This document shows positions 1-7,687 of a stretch of 64,000 nucleotides of DNA, piece by piece. Each line of letters starts with the position of its first letter. The first letter of the stretch is position 1. The position numbers and the translations under genes were made by a program. Source of the stretch: Pigmentiphaga humi. Its GTDB lineage: Bacteria > Pseudomonadota > Gammaproteobacteria > Burkholderiales > Burkholderiaceae_B. The notes below the pieces were generated by a model. It searched no databases and was not told the DNA's origin. It saw nothing but the letters and a program-made list of their open reading frames with translations. The DNA lies in contig NZ_UWPJ01000029.1 of the NCBI RefSeq assembly GCF_900606115.1, positions 62,001 through 126,000 on the forward strand. Reading direction: 5' to 3'.

Positions 1-460
1 TGCGCTGGCACACCAGCCTTGCTAGATGGAGCGGCAGTTCTTTGACGGCGAGCGGATACCAGTTGATCAGCCGTTGCTCATCCTTGTCACTGAGCCTCTT
101 GCATGCATCGGCAAAGACATCTTCGGGGTCAATGCGATTGCCGACGAGGAAGGTGTTCCAGTCCATCTGCAACACCGTGCAGTCGAAATCCTCTTGCAGC
201 TTGGCTGCATTCTTGAGCTGCGCACGGTGCCAGCGATCGAGAAGCAGAACCTCCAGGAAGCTGAACATCAGGGCGGCGAACGCGATGAACGGCTTTGAAG
301 GGAGGAGCAAGGCTGACACGATCAGGCCGATGATCGGGAACACGAGCGAGATGATTAGGCTCACCGCTTGCACATTTTTGGCCCTGCGGTAGATCAGCGT
401 CCTGGCACGCAGCAAGTTGAGCATGCGCGTCTCCACCTGCTTCTGGTCGATTTTATTCAT
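1..460 (-). CDS. S-4TM family pore-forming CBASS effector (C-terminus beyond window)
   Basis: The reading frame starts at the ATG at 460-458 and stays open to the left edge, giving about 153 residues of a longer protein. A basic N-terminal helix is followed by two hydrophobic segments at roughly residues 29-53 and 55-73, then a conserved block with EDFDCTVLQMDWN. That block matches the family pattern of S-4TM (SMODS/SLOG-associated four-TM) proteins, which act as membrane effectors in CBASS. The second pair of membrane segments would lie beyond the window. It is the last visible gene of the CBASS operon, 57 bases after the E2 gene. By family knowledge, a cyclic nucleotide made by the CD-NTase would trigger membrane disruption and death of the infected cell. 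The family call is fairly sure; pore formation is inferred. Confidence 0.82.
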   Translation of the reverse strand, partial: MNKIDQKQVETRMLNLLRARTLIYRRAKNVQAVSLIISLVFPIIGLIVSALLLPSKPFIAFAALMFSFLEVLLLDRWHRAQLKNAAKLQEDFDCTVLQMDWNTFLVGNRIDPEDVFADACKRLSDKDEQRLINWYPLAVKELPLHLARLVCQR

Positions 461-517
461 GCTGCTCTCTGCTTCTTGCGTCGTTGCTGTCGTTATGCGA
501 TCTCAGTCGTCGCTGGC

Positions 518-973
518 TTAGGCCCAGCGCTTCTTGCGTAGCTGCGGATGCTCGCCGCCGCCAGCCCATACCCCAGTGGTCAGCCAGTTCTCGAAGTGCC
601 ACAGCCACTCCGAAGTCCAGGCGATGTAGGTGTCGACCAGCTTCATCTGCGGTACCCACTCACGCTGTTTCGGCCACCAGAGACAAAGCTTGGTGCCGGG
701 GCCGTTGTTGGGGTAGATATGGGGCAGCGCAACTTCGTCGGTCAGAGTCGTCAGGTCAGGACTTAGTACGAACATTTCTGGTGGGCGCGAATCGGGTGTC
801 AAGCGCAGTTCACATTCGTAGACACGACCGAAGTCGCTTGGTGCTAGATGGAATCGATAGCGCAGGGCGCGACCTGACAGAAACATCAGCCGGGCACCAT
901 CAAGAGGCAAGGTGCGCAGTTCCATGGCTCGCTGGGCCAAGGTCGGTATGGGCGGAGCCGGGTAAGGCGTCAT
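518..973 (-). CDS. CBASS-associated E2-like ubiquitin-conjugating-fold protein
   Basis: This 151-aa protein has the features of the stand-alone E2-like proteins of short type II CBASS. YPN at residues 87-89 resembles the E2 His-Pro-Asn element, followed by a candidate catalytic Cys97 in TKLCLWWP and a Trp-rich C-terminal helix region. Its ATG overlaps the CD-NTase stop by one base (TGATG), so the two are translationally coupled. No E1 (Cap2-like) or JAB peptidase (Cap3) gene is visible, which fits systems in which an E2 alone modifies the CD-NTase C-terminus and raises its activity. Genes beyond the left edge cannot be excluded. The activity is known for the family; the partner here is inferred from the overlap. 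Confidence 0.83.
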   Translation of the reverse strand: MTPYPAPPIPTLAQRAMELRTLPLDGARLMFLSGRALRYRFHLAPSDFGRVYECELRLTPDSRPPEMFVLSPDLTTLTDEVALPHIYPNNGPGTKLCLWWPKQREWVPQMKLVDTYIAWTSEWLWHFENWLTTGVWAGGGEHPQLRKKRWA

Positions 974-2232
974 CAGTGGCCGAAATACGTATGAGGTCGC
1001 GCTGCGACACTGACCGGTGCGGCTACCGCCGACGAGATCAGCGTCACCCGGCCAGCAGCGTGACTAGTCTGGCGCCGCTGGGTCTGGTCCTGCTGGATAG
1101 CGCCCGCGCAGCGAGGTCCGAATGCGCTCTCCAGCGCCTTGAGCAAGACATCCATGCCCTGGTGATTCTCGATGGCATGCAAGATGCGTTTCAGATCCTC
1201 GATCAGGCGGCGGTGCCACGCCCAGAACGCCTCCTGCCGCGCCGAAGAATTCATGCCGCCGGCCAGGTTGTCTCGGGGGGCGGACGGGTTGGGCAGAACC
1301 CATTTTTCGGAACTGTCGGAGCAGGAAATCCGCTCGAAGTGCAGCGGCATCCGTTCCACGATATCGAGCAGCAACTCCAGGGGACTCTCGTGCGGCTGCG
1401 GCGCTTCTACCGCGTAGGCCATCGCGGCCAGCGTCGTCAGGAAGACGGACGAAGGCGCCATGTCTTGGCTCCCCTGCGCAACGCCGAAGGCTACATTGCG
1501 GTGCAGCTTCAACAGTTGCACCAGTCGGCACAGTAATCGGTCAAACACTTCCTGCGCATCAGGCAGCGGCGCCACTTCCGCGCGCGTCACCGAATCCATC
1601 GCCTCCGAGAAGCGCACCACGTCTGTGAAATTTGGCGAGATCGCGGCAGCGATATCGAAATGCTTCGCGTACCCGCGCGGGTTCGTCGAGTCGAAGAGCC
1701 GCAGTTCGCGGTCAGGGATGAGGCCGTGTGTCTCGCCGAACGGCGCGGCCAACAACGGCGAGTCAATGACCGGCGCGATGTCGGCACACATGCCTTCGGC
1801 GTATTCCAGCGTCGCACAACGTTCCCAGCGGCGCAGCTGGAGGCCATGCGCATCGGCGTAGCGGGACAAGGCGCGATGCAGTCGGTCGAGAAGCAAGGCT
1901 GGTCCGTGCTCACCGTCATACTTGTGACGCGCCCCAGATGCCAGGCGTGCGATCAGATCGATGTCGAAACCCTCCCGCGAGCCATCGCGGGGCCGCACGA
2001 CGGTGCCCAACTGCCGGGAACCGTGGGCGTGGATTTGGATGAGATCGCCCTGGAACTCCGGGCAGGCCGAGAGGAACTCGCCGGTGCTGTTGTAGGAACG
2101 CTCCAAGGCCGACAACTGGGTGGCCGTGGGCTCATTGGCGCGGGCGATGACGTCCACTAGGTGGAAGAAGCGCGCCGATGCCCGCATCGAGATGCGGGGG
2201 CGCTGAGGGAGAGTCACAGGTTCGCGGATCAC
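973..2232 (-). CDS. CD-NTase (cGAS/DncV-like nucleotidyltransferase), CBASS signal synthase
   Basis: The 419-aa protein carries the SMODS nucleotidyltransferase core: GSRQLGT at residues 71-77, the paired metal-binding aspartates D90 and D92 in GFDIDLI, and the third aspartate D151 in CADIAPVID. The fold makes a cyclic di- or trinucleotide from NTPs on phage infection. The product cannot be predicted from the sequence. The C-terminal half is the usual helical part and ends in a flexible tail reading ARPHTYFGH, with the only nearby glycine one residue from the end. This matters because E2-type partners act on CD-NTase C-termini. It is the second gene of the operon, 57 bases after the small YjzC-like gene and overlapping the E2 gene. 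Confidence 0.92.
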   Translation of the reverse strand: MIREPVTLPQRPRISMRASARFFHLVDVIARANEPTATQLSALERSYNSTGEFLSACPEFQGDLIQIHAHGSRQLGTVVRPRDGSREGFDIDLIARLASGARHKYDGEHGPALLLDRLHRALSRYADAHGLQLRRWERCATLEYAEGMCADIAPVIDSPLLAAPFGETHGLIPDRELRLFDSTNPRGYAKHFDIAAAISPNFTDVVRFSEAMDSVTRAEVAPLPDAQEVFDRLLCRLVQLLKLHRNVAFGVAQGSQDMAPSSVFLTTLAAMAYAVEAPQPHESPLELLLDIVERMPLHFERISCSDSSEKWVLPNPSAPRDNLAGGMNSSARQEAFWAWHRRLIEDLKRILHAIENHQGMDVLLKALESAFGPRCAGAIQQDQTQRRQTSHAAGRVTLISSAVAAPVSVAARPHTYFGH

Positions 2233-2289
2233 GGGGTCTCCTTGAAATTCTTGTTGATGGCCTTCTGCTGTACCTGGACTCGCCCCGGC

Positions 2290-2454
2290 TCAGCGCTTGT
2301 GCTTCGTGGGGTCCACAAGCTTGTAGCCTTGGCCCGGCCGCGGCGTCGGCGGCAGCGGCTTGCCTTTCACGCCGGTCACTTCATTGCCGGTGCCCGGGTT
2401 CTGGTACTGGCCGGACTTCGGTGCCGGCGTGCCGGGCTTCAACGTCTTGCTCAT
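2290..2454 (-). CDS. Small YjzC-like protein heading the CBASS operon
   Basis: A 54-residue, Pro/Gly/Lys-rich protein beginning MSKTLKPGTPAPKSGQY, followed by a GNEVTGVKGKPLPPTP block. The pattern 'KPG..APKSG.Y...GNEVT.VKG.P.PP' resembles the small YjzC family, although the cysteines of the metal-binding versions are absent. The ATG is at 2454-2452 and the stop at 2292-2290. It is the first gene of the CBASS transcript, 57 bases before the CD-NTase, and about 90 bases from the inverted repeat shared with the divergent regulator. No function is known to me. Being first in the operon it should be made in quantity, so it could be a regulator, scaffold or modification substrate. Confidence 0.7.
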   Translation of the reverse strand: MSKTLKPGTPAPKSGQYQNPGTGNEVTGVKGKPLPPTPRPGQGYKLVDPTKHKR

Positions 2455-2544
2455 AGTCGTCCCCTTTCAGGATCGGTTGGTTGATTGCGACATCCGGCCT
2501 CCCTGTTCCCCACTGGCTGTGTTACCAAATCGGGGTTGCGCGGA

Positions 2545-2587
2545 AAGTTCGGAAATATCAAAATAATAATTCTGGACTTCCGAACTT
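2545..2587. promoter_or_regulatory. Inverted-repeat operator between CBASS operon and its regulators
   Basis: AAGTTCGGAA at 2545-2554 and its exact reverse complement TTCCGAACTT at 2578-2587 face each other across an AT-rich 23-base spacer. A partial third copy (ATCCGAAC) lies at 2616-2623, just before the regulator's ATG. The site sits in the gap between the divergent CBASS operon and the XRE gene, where a repressor of both would bind. The repeats are read directly; binding by the XRE protein is inferred. Confidence 0.6.
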
Positions 2588-2627
2588 CTGGAGTCAAGTA
2601 TTTTTTTTATTGGAAATCCGAACAAGC

Positions 2628-2954
2628 ATGCCAACACTGGGCGAGAAAGTCCGCACATTGCGGAAGAAAGCAGGCTTGACGCTAGAACAGTTCGCCGAGC
2701 AGATCGGTGCGTCCAAGTCATCCGTATGGGAACTGGAGAACAAGGAAAAGGCCCGCCCGTCCGCCGACCGGATCAATGAGGTGGCCAAGGTTTTGGGCGT
2801 GACGCCCGAGTTCCTGATGAACGACGACGTCGCCGAGCCCTCGATCGACGTGGCCGACGAAGCCTTCTTTCGCAAGTACCAATCGCTGGATACCGGGGTG
2901 AAGCAGCAGTTGCAGGAGATCCTCAGCGTTCTGGACAAGAAGGCTGGCTCTTGA
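2628..2954 (+). CDS. XRE-family repressor, CapH-like
   Basis: A 108-aa protein starting MPTLGEKVRTLRKKAG. The helix-turn-helix covers about residues 8-60 (LTLEQFAEQIGASKSSVWELE), followed by a C-terminal helix that probably dimerises. The start at 2628 is chosen because the HTH begins right after it, while longer upstream frames run through the AT-rich operator region. The stop overlaps the TTG start of the next gene. An HTH regulator paired with an ImmA-like protease and divergent from CBASS is the arrangement of the CapH/CapP module, in which CapH represses CBASS and is destroyed by CapP after DNA damage. The role is inferred from this arrangement. Confidence 0.85.
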   Translation: MPTLGEKVRTLRKKAGLTLEQFAEQIGASKSSVWELENKEKARPSADRINEVAKVLGVTPEFLMNDDVAEPSIDVADEAFFRKYQSLDTGVKQQLQEILSVLDKKAGS

Positions 2955-3817
2955 AAGTGGGGCTTTCCGCATCGGGCGAGGCGATCAAGCTGGCGAAACT
3001 GTGGCGCGCCGTCCACGGCCTGACGTTTCCGATCAACGCCGGAGCGCTGGCGCAGGAATGGTCCAGGAACGTTGCGCCCGATGCGCCGATCGGGGAGTTG
3101 CAAGCCCGAGAGTTGCCAGGATTCGAGGGCGGGTTGTTCTGGCTGAAGGAGCGGAAGGTCTGGGCGCTGCTGTACCACCCGCACGAAGACCTGCCAGGAC
3201 GAGCGAACTTCACTGTCGCTCATGAGTTCGGGCACTACGTCCTGCATCGCAAGCTGCAGGAGGCGTTCCAATGCTCCCAGAGCGCGACACTAGGGATCAC
3301 CAGGGCCAAGATCGAGCGCGAGGCAGACCAGTTTGCGTCGTACCTTCTCATGCCGATCGACGACTACACCCAGCAGGTGCGTGGGCGCCGTATCACTCTT
3401 GATCTTTTGGGTGAGTGTGCTGACCGTTACGGTGTCTCTCTCACGGCCGCCATCCTCAAATGGTTGGAATTCACGGATCAGGCAGCCGTCGCCGTCATGG
3501 GGCGGGAAGGGATGCTGCACTGGTGGAAGGCCAGCAGCAGTGCAAAGAAGTATGCGTTGGGAGCGCTTCGGGAGGGTATGGAACTGCCCTCGGCCTCGCT
3601 TGCCGTGGACCCAGCACAAGCGACTTCAACCGCAGACTACCGCTTGGGCGTGGAGCACGCCGATGGCGTGTGGCCCATCAATCTTCCCCTGCGCGAGATG
3701 GTCGTGCTGTCGGACCGATACGACATGTCCATATCGCTGTTGGTTCTCGACGCACCTGGGGTGGATCATCCAGACGAGCCTGACGAAGACATGACGACCA
3801 ACTTACCCTCGTTCTGA
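2951..3817 (+). CDS. ImmA/IrrE-family zinc metallopeptidase, CapP-like
   Basis: The 288-aa protein has the zinc motif HEFGH at residues 91-95, followed by EREADQFASYLLMP at about 122-135, which supplies the third ligand typical of ImmA/IrrE proteases. A C-terminal domain of about 120 residues, probably the sensor part, follows. Translation starts with TTG at 2951, overlapping the regulator's TGA. In the CapH/CapP pair the protease cleaves the repressor when it senses DNA damage, releasing CBASS transcription; ImmA does the same for integrative-element repressors. Target and trigger here are inferred. The divergent CBASS operon makes CapP the better reading than a mobile-element ImmA. Confidence 0.87.
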   Translation: MKVGLSASGEAIKLAKLWRAVHGLTFPINAGALAQEWSRNVAPDAPIGELQARELPGFEGGLFWLKERKVWALLYHPHEDLPGRANFTVAHEFGHYVLHRKLQEAFQCSQSATLGITRAKIEREADQFASYLLMPIDDYTQQVRGRRITLDLLGECADRYGVSLTAAILKWLEFTDQAAVAVMGREGMLHWWKASSSAKKYALGALREGMELPSASLAVDPAQATSTADYRLGVEHADGVWPINLPLREMVVLSDRYDMSISLLVLDAPGVDHPDEPDEDMTTNLPSF

Positions 3818-4307
3818 GCCTTGCTGTCGGCCGCTCAGATGCGGCGCGTTCGATGCAGCACCAGCCTAATCTCTAGGCAGTCTGAACTGATGCGTCCGAA
3901 TGTGACGATCTAGGCGAAATGCCTCTCTCGGACAAAGCCGACATTGAGTAGTTTGGCCTGAGCGTCAGCAGCCAGCCTGAAGTCGTCACATTGGGACCGC
4001 CTACTGTTGGTCGCTTGCAGGCAGAGGGTAGCTTCCTGTGCACGGCAAGGATGGTTGGCACGCCCAAAGGCGCTGGTTAAGGCCATAGGGACGTGGCAGC
4101 CAGGGCGTTTCCAGAGAGGGAATCAAGGACTGCGTTGTACTCCAGCCACTCATCCAGATCGGAACGCAGGCGCTACTCTTGCGGAAAGACGAAGGACGGC
4201 TTGCGTGACATGTTCGCTATTTAGTTCAGAAAATTGTGATTTCGACCACAATAGCGAAACTATGCTATGGCTAGCTAGGATTCCGTCAAATGCTCGCCTT
4301 TGGGTTG
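3818..4307. other. Intergenic region with no convincing gene
   Basis: About 490 bases between the CapP-like gene and the convergent nuclease-like gene. Short frames exist on both strands but none has a ribosome-binding site, a recognisable motif or consistent codon use. The AT-rich stretch near 4215-4270 may mark a decayed element boundary. I see no tRNA, insertion-sequence end or clear terminator. Confidence 0.5.
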
Positions 4308-5675
4308 TCAGCCCGTCAGAACGCTGTAGCGCTTGAACAGAGCCTCAAAGAACGTCTTCACGTCGGCCTTCGCCGTCGGCACTTGCAGCTCCGCGGCTCC
4401 GAAACGAAAAACTTCATAGCCTGCGAGCTTCAGTTCGCGATCGGCCTTAACCATCTGCGCATAGCGCTGCACATCGGCGTTGCCTGCGGTGTCCGCGTAG
4501 TGGTGCTTACCATCGACCTCGATGACGACCCGAACGCCCTGTGGCAGCAGGAGCAGAAAGTCCATGCGAAATCGCAAAAGCGCATCCGGCCCTCTCTCCT
4601 TGATCGTACGTGGGTCCCAGTGCAGCCAAACTTCCGGCAGTAGCGCAGGCAGGTTCGGAACCGCACCGCGAAACCCTTCGAAGAAGGCATCGAAAAGTAG
4701 GGTCTGCGGCGGCGAGTTACGGGGCAAGCTGGCCTTGAGGCGCCTGTACAGTGAGAGCTTGGCCTGCGTTGCATCGGCGATCTGCTCGGTGTCGCTCCAC
4801 CACTGCTGCAGATCGTTCCAGCGCAGTCCGTCGTTGCCGATGAAGCGGTCATAGACGAGTACCTTGTCCGCGTTGGTGACAATCTCGACGTCGTTGTCCA
4901 GCGCGTCGCGGAAGCGCAGGTCGGGCTTGTCGGGTGAGGCGAAGATGAGATTCTTCGGCCGGCTCCTAGTCGCCGCGTGCAGTGAAACCAATGAGAAGAC
5001 CGGGTAACCGCCTTCCAAGTCGGTCTCGCGCAGTTCGACGCTGCAACCGCGCAGTGGCTCGTTGACGCAAGCGACGAAGTGGCGTTGCGCTGCCTCGTCG
5101 GGACGCACGTCGGCGGAAGCCAACCCCTCCAGGAACAGCGCGAAGCGCCGGTCGGAAGCGTCATAAGCGCCTAACTGGTCGAACAGCGTTTCGGCCGGCC
5201 AATCCTCTGGGTTCCGATGAACGTGCTGCTGGATTTCATCGCGCAGGCCTGTGGGCTTGCCGCCTATGAGGTGCATCCAGTCATCGGCGTCCAAGATCCA
5301 CAGGCGTTCCAGCAACTCGTCGAACCTCCGAGCATCCCCATACAAGTCTTCGCTATTAAGCCTGCGCGCGATCTCGCGCCGATACCGCTTCGGAATGGGC
5401 GGGCATGCACTGTCGCTCCAGAGGATGTCTTGAATCTGGTTGCGCGTAGTGGCATTGGGCGGGTGGCGGATCAGCAGTTTGCGGGCCACTGCAGGCAACT
5501 CGGTATCCGCAAGCGCATTGAAGCTGGCTGTCATTCGTTCCCGCTTGGAGCCATCATCGGGAGGCACGGGCAGGCCCAACTCTTCGCAGAGTGTTGGCAG
5601 CATAGTGTGCGTGCCAGCATCCTTCAGACCGGTTACCAGGGACTCCAACAAGTTGCGAAGTTGAGCGTAGTCCAT
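4308..5675 (-). CDS. AbiJ-N-terminal-like / PD-(D/E)XK nuclease-like putative abortive-infection protein
   Basis: About 455 residues from the ATG at 5675 (MDYAQLRNLLESL). A longer frame exists, but this start lies 11 bases after the preceding gene's stop. The N-terminal 80 residues (leucine-rich start, TMLPTLCEELGLP, GSKRERMTASF) resemble the AbiJ N-terminal domains found in abortive-infection proteins. The C-terminal domain carries D372 in FRMDFLL and E386/K390 in VIEVDGKHHY, followed by KADRELKLAGYEVFRF, a PD-(D/E)XK nuclease pattern. The middle is unrecognised. Its place directly behind an AbiEi/AbiEii-like pair suggests it is the effector of a three-gene defence operon. Nuclease activity is inferred from motifs only. 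Confidence 0.65.
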   Translation of the reverse strand: MDYAQLRNLLESLVTGLKDAGTHTMLPTLCEELGLPVPPDDGSKRERMTASFNALADTELPAVARKLLIRHPPNATTRNQIQDILWSDSACPPIPKRYRREIARRLNSEDLYGDARRFDELLERLWILDADDWMHLIGGKPTGLRDEIQQHVHRNPEDWPAETLFDQLGAYDASDRRFALFLEGLASADVRPDEAAQRHFVACVNEPLRGCSVELRETDLEGGYPVFSLVSLHAATRSRPKNLIFASPDKPDLRFRDALDNDVEIVTNADKVLVYDRFIGNDGLRWNDLQQWWSDTEQIADATQAKLSLYRRLKASLPRNSPPQTLLFDAFFEGFRGAVPNLPALLPEVWLHWDPRTIKERGPDALLRFRMDFLLLLPQGVRVVIEVDGKHHYADTAGNADVQRYAQMVKADRELKLAGYEVFRFGAAELQVPTAKADVKTFFEALFKRYSVLTG

Positions 5676-5686
5676 GGGGCCGTAAC

Positions 5687-6559
5687 TCAACCTCGCAGCG
5701 CCATCGCACGTAGGAGAGTATCGATCTGCCCAAACGCATCCTGTTGCCACTGTTCGGGCGTGCGATCACCCAGCGCATGCGTGTCTTCGACGAAACGCCT
5801 CACGCAGGTGGGACCATGTCCTTCGAAGGCGTCAAACTTGTCGGCGATGTGCTGGAAACCTCGTTCGCCGCTTGCGTGTCCCAGGAGCGGAAGGCATTGC
5901 TGCGCCAGAGCCTCAATGCCATCAGGATAGTTCCGCACACAGTAGTAGATGTCGTAGGCATCCTTCTGCTTGTAGCGGCCCGCCAACGCATGGCCTTTCA
6001 TTGCCAGTAGTGCAGGGATAGAGCACACCGCAATCTCCACGCGGTTGGTCCCTCCGTTCGGCATCGGGCCCGCCACCGCCACCAGTTGATAGAACCGCAT
6101 CGCCAAGTCAGCGCCGTCAGCACGCTGTACGGCAAAGTCGCTGATCAGGGGAGGATTGTTCTTGACGATCTCTGCATCGCGCGGCATCAAGAAATCGACC
6201 ACGATGTCGATCCCCTCTCCACCGTCCTTCACGGGAACCTGACGAACCAGTTGGAACCGTCGAAGCCCGTCGCGCTGGGCATATCCATGACCCTGAAGCG
6301 CACCGATCAAGGTTGCGTATTCACCGTCGCCGAGAGCTTCTGCATCAAGTCCAATGTCTACATCGAGTGTGCCGACGTGGGGCATCTCCTCGTTGGCCAG
6401 TAGCAGCCAGGGGACTGCACCACCTATGATGGCGAACTTGCCTTTGAAGCTACCAAGTATCTGGCCGATCTCGATCAGCACGGATTTCACGGCCGCAGTC
6501 GTGCGGTCGTCATATTCGGCGGCCGATTGTGGTTCCTGGGGGGGTGTCATTTGGGCCAT
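5687..6559 (-). CDS. AbiEii-like nucleotidyltransferase
   Basis: A 290-aa protein with the DNA-polymerase-beta-like core: IIGGAVPWLL at about 44-53, the metal pair D66/D68 in TLDVDIGL, and the later YKQKDAYDIYY element typical of AbiEii/MenA-type toxins. AbiEii toxins are nucleotidyltransferases; some add nucleotides to tRNA ends. The gene overlaps the end of the AbiEi-like gene. Starting at the fourth codon (6550) would give an ATGA overlap, so either start is possible. It lies second in the minus-strand trio, 11 bases before the nuclease-like gene. Its substrate is unknown. Confidence 0.8.
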   Translation of the reverse strand: MAQMTPPQEPQSAAEYDDRTTAAVKSVLIEIGQILGSFKGKFAIIGGAVPWLLLANEEMPHVGTLDVDIGLDAEALGDGEYATLIGALQGHGYAQRDGLRRFQLVRQVPVKDGGEGIDIVVDFLMPRDAEIVKNNPPLISDFAVQRADGADLAMRFYQLVAVAGPMPNGGTNRVEIAVCSIPALLAMKGHALAGRYKQKDAYDIYYCVRNYPDGIEALAQQCLPLLGHASGERGFQHIADKFDAFEGHGPTCVRRFVEDTHALGDRTPEQWQQDAFGQIDTLLRAMALRG

Positions 6560-7608
6560 GTAAGCTTTTCCTTGCGCAGGTGGTCGGCGGCCTCGGCGCC
6601 GCGTTCGCCGGCAATGGAGAGGTCGAGGTAGGTTTGAACCAGGCTTGTGCAGACTGCGCCCGGCGCAGGTTCAATGGTGTCGGCAAACAATCCCGTGTCT
6701 TTCGGCACGGTGATGACCACGTTCTCGCCCTTCGCGGCAGGCGTGAGTTTCAGCGTTGCCTGAAGCTCACGCAGACCATCTTCGTCGGCGAAGAAATAGT
6801 GCGTGCCGGTACGACCGTAGGGTGAAAGCCACTGCGCTGCCGAGAACGATGCGAAAGCAGCATGCCCGGGACCGTCTTTGGCGCGCAATGCGCTACGGGC
6901 AGCTTCTTCGAACGCGCTGCCATGCAAAGGCGTGTAGAACCGCAGCCGCTCACCTGGCGGTGCTGTGTAGCTGTCCCGCCATGCGTCCACCAGTGCGTCG
7001 GGATCTGAGAGAACGAGGCCGTCATCTGAGGCGCGTGCCCATTCTCGATCGATCAACCCGGTGCGCACATTACTGACGTGCCCCAGGCTGACTCCGGAGA
7101 TTTCTGACAGCTCGGTGACACGCCAAGCACGGCCTGGCTCGCGCAGCATGGTGCGCAAAACCTGGGCCGACTTCGGCCTGAACAACGACTTGAGTTCGCG
7201 TTGCTCCGCCGCAGGCTTGTCCGTCACCATGCGTTCGATGAACACGCCGCGGAAGGCGATCCGGGCGTTTCCTTCCAGGTCGAGATAGCTGACACCCTTC
7301 TCTTCGCACAGTTGCCTTACCGCAGGTGAGATATAGGGGGCGATGAAGACGGGCGTTGCCTCGGGAGTTCGCTGCGCAACGTAGTTCCGCAGTTCCAGCA
7401 GCGCGGACCGGGCGTACCGCGGTTGCCCGTTCGACTTGTACTCGCAGATGAGCAGATGCTGCCGCCCGTCCACGAGCAGCCGGGCGATAAGGTCCGGCTC
7501 CCAATCGTCGGACATAGCCTCGGCTTCGATCCCTTCGACCTGAAGGATCGGGATCTTTGCAAGCAAACGGCGCAGTGCCTCACCAGCCCGAGCCTCAGAC
7601 TCTTTCAT
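6547..7608 (-). CDS. AbiEi-like antitoxin/regulator with nuclease-like N-terminus
   Basis: 353 residues from the ATG at 7608. An earlier in-frame ATG at 7647 is rejected because AGAGG lies 8 bases before 7608 and the earlier start would run through an operator palindrome. The N-terminal domain has PD at residues 38-39 and E56-Y-K58, a PD-(D/E)XK-like pattern, then DLEGNARIAF. A winged-helix domain (RVTELSEISGVSLGHVSNV) follows. Proteins of this shape are annotated as type IV antitoxins of the AbiEi family, which repress their own operon through inverted repeats. Two matching palindromes sit just upstream. It overlaps the AbiEii-like gene by 13 bases. Confidence 0.78.
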   Translation of the reverse strand: MKESEARAGEALRRLLAKIPILQVEGIEAEAMSDDWEPDLIARLLVDGRQHLLICEYKSNGQPRYARSALLELRNYVAQRTPEATPVFIAPYISPAVRQLCEEKGVSYLDLEGNARIAFRGVFIERMVTDKPAAEQRELKSLFRPKSAQVLRTMLREPGRAWRVTELSEISGVSLGHVSNVRTGLIDREWARASDDGLVLSDPDALVDAWRDSYTAPPGERLRFYTPLHGSAFEEAARSALRAKDGPGHAAFASFSAAQWLSPYGRTGTHYFFADEDGLRELQATLKLTPAAKGENVVITVPKDTGLFADTIEPAPGAVCTSLVQTYLDLSIAGERGAEAADHLRKEKLTWPK

Positions 7609-7620
7609 TAAATTGGCCTC

Positions 7621-7638
7621 TTTCAGCATTCGCTGAAA
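7621..7638. promoter_or_regulatory. Operator palindrome 1 of the AbiE-like operon
   Basis: TTTCAGC and GCTGAAA face each other across four bases, directly upstream of the ribosome-binding site of the AbiEi-like gene. It shares its half-sites with the palindrome at 7688-7705. Autorepression by the AbiEi-like protein is the likely use; this is inferred. Confidence 0.6.
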
Positions 7639-7687
7639 GTACCACATTTTTTGAAGAGCATCGCCAAAATTTCACTTATAAAGTCAA

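Noticed and set aside
453-659. Small minus-strand frame inside the E2/S-4TM junction
   Set aside because: It is out of frame with both real genes and overlaps them; the S-4TM start at 460 explains the region.
3873-4336. Short open frames on both strands in the gap after the CapP-like gene
   Set aside because: No ribosome-binding site, no motif, and the two strands' frames overlap; codon use does not look like a gene.
7645-7647. ATG giving a longer AbiEi-like protein
   Set aside because: It would place an operator palindrome inside the coding sequence and has no good ribosome-binding site; 7608 has AGAGG 8 bases before it.
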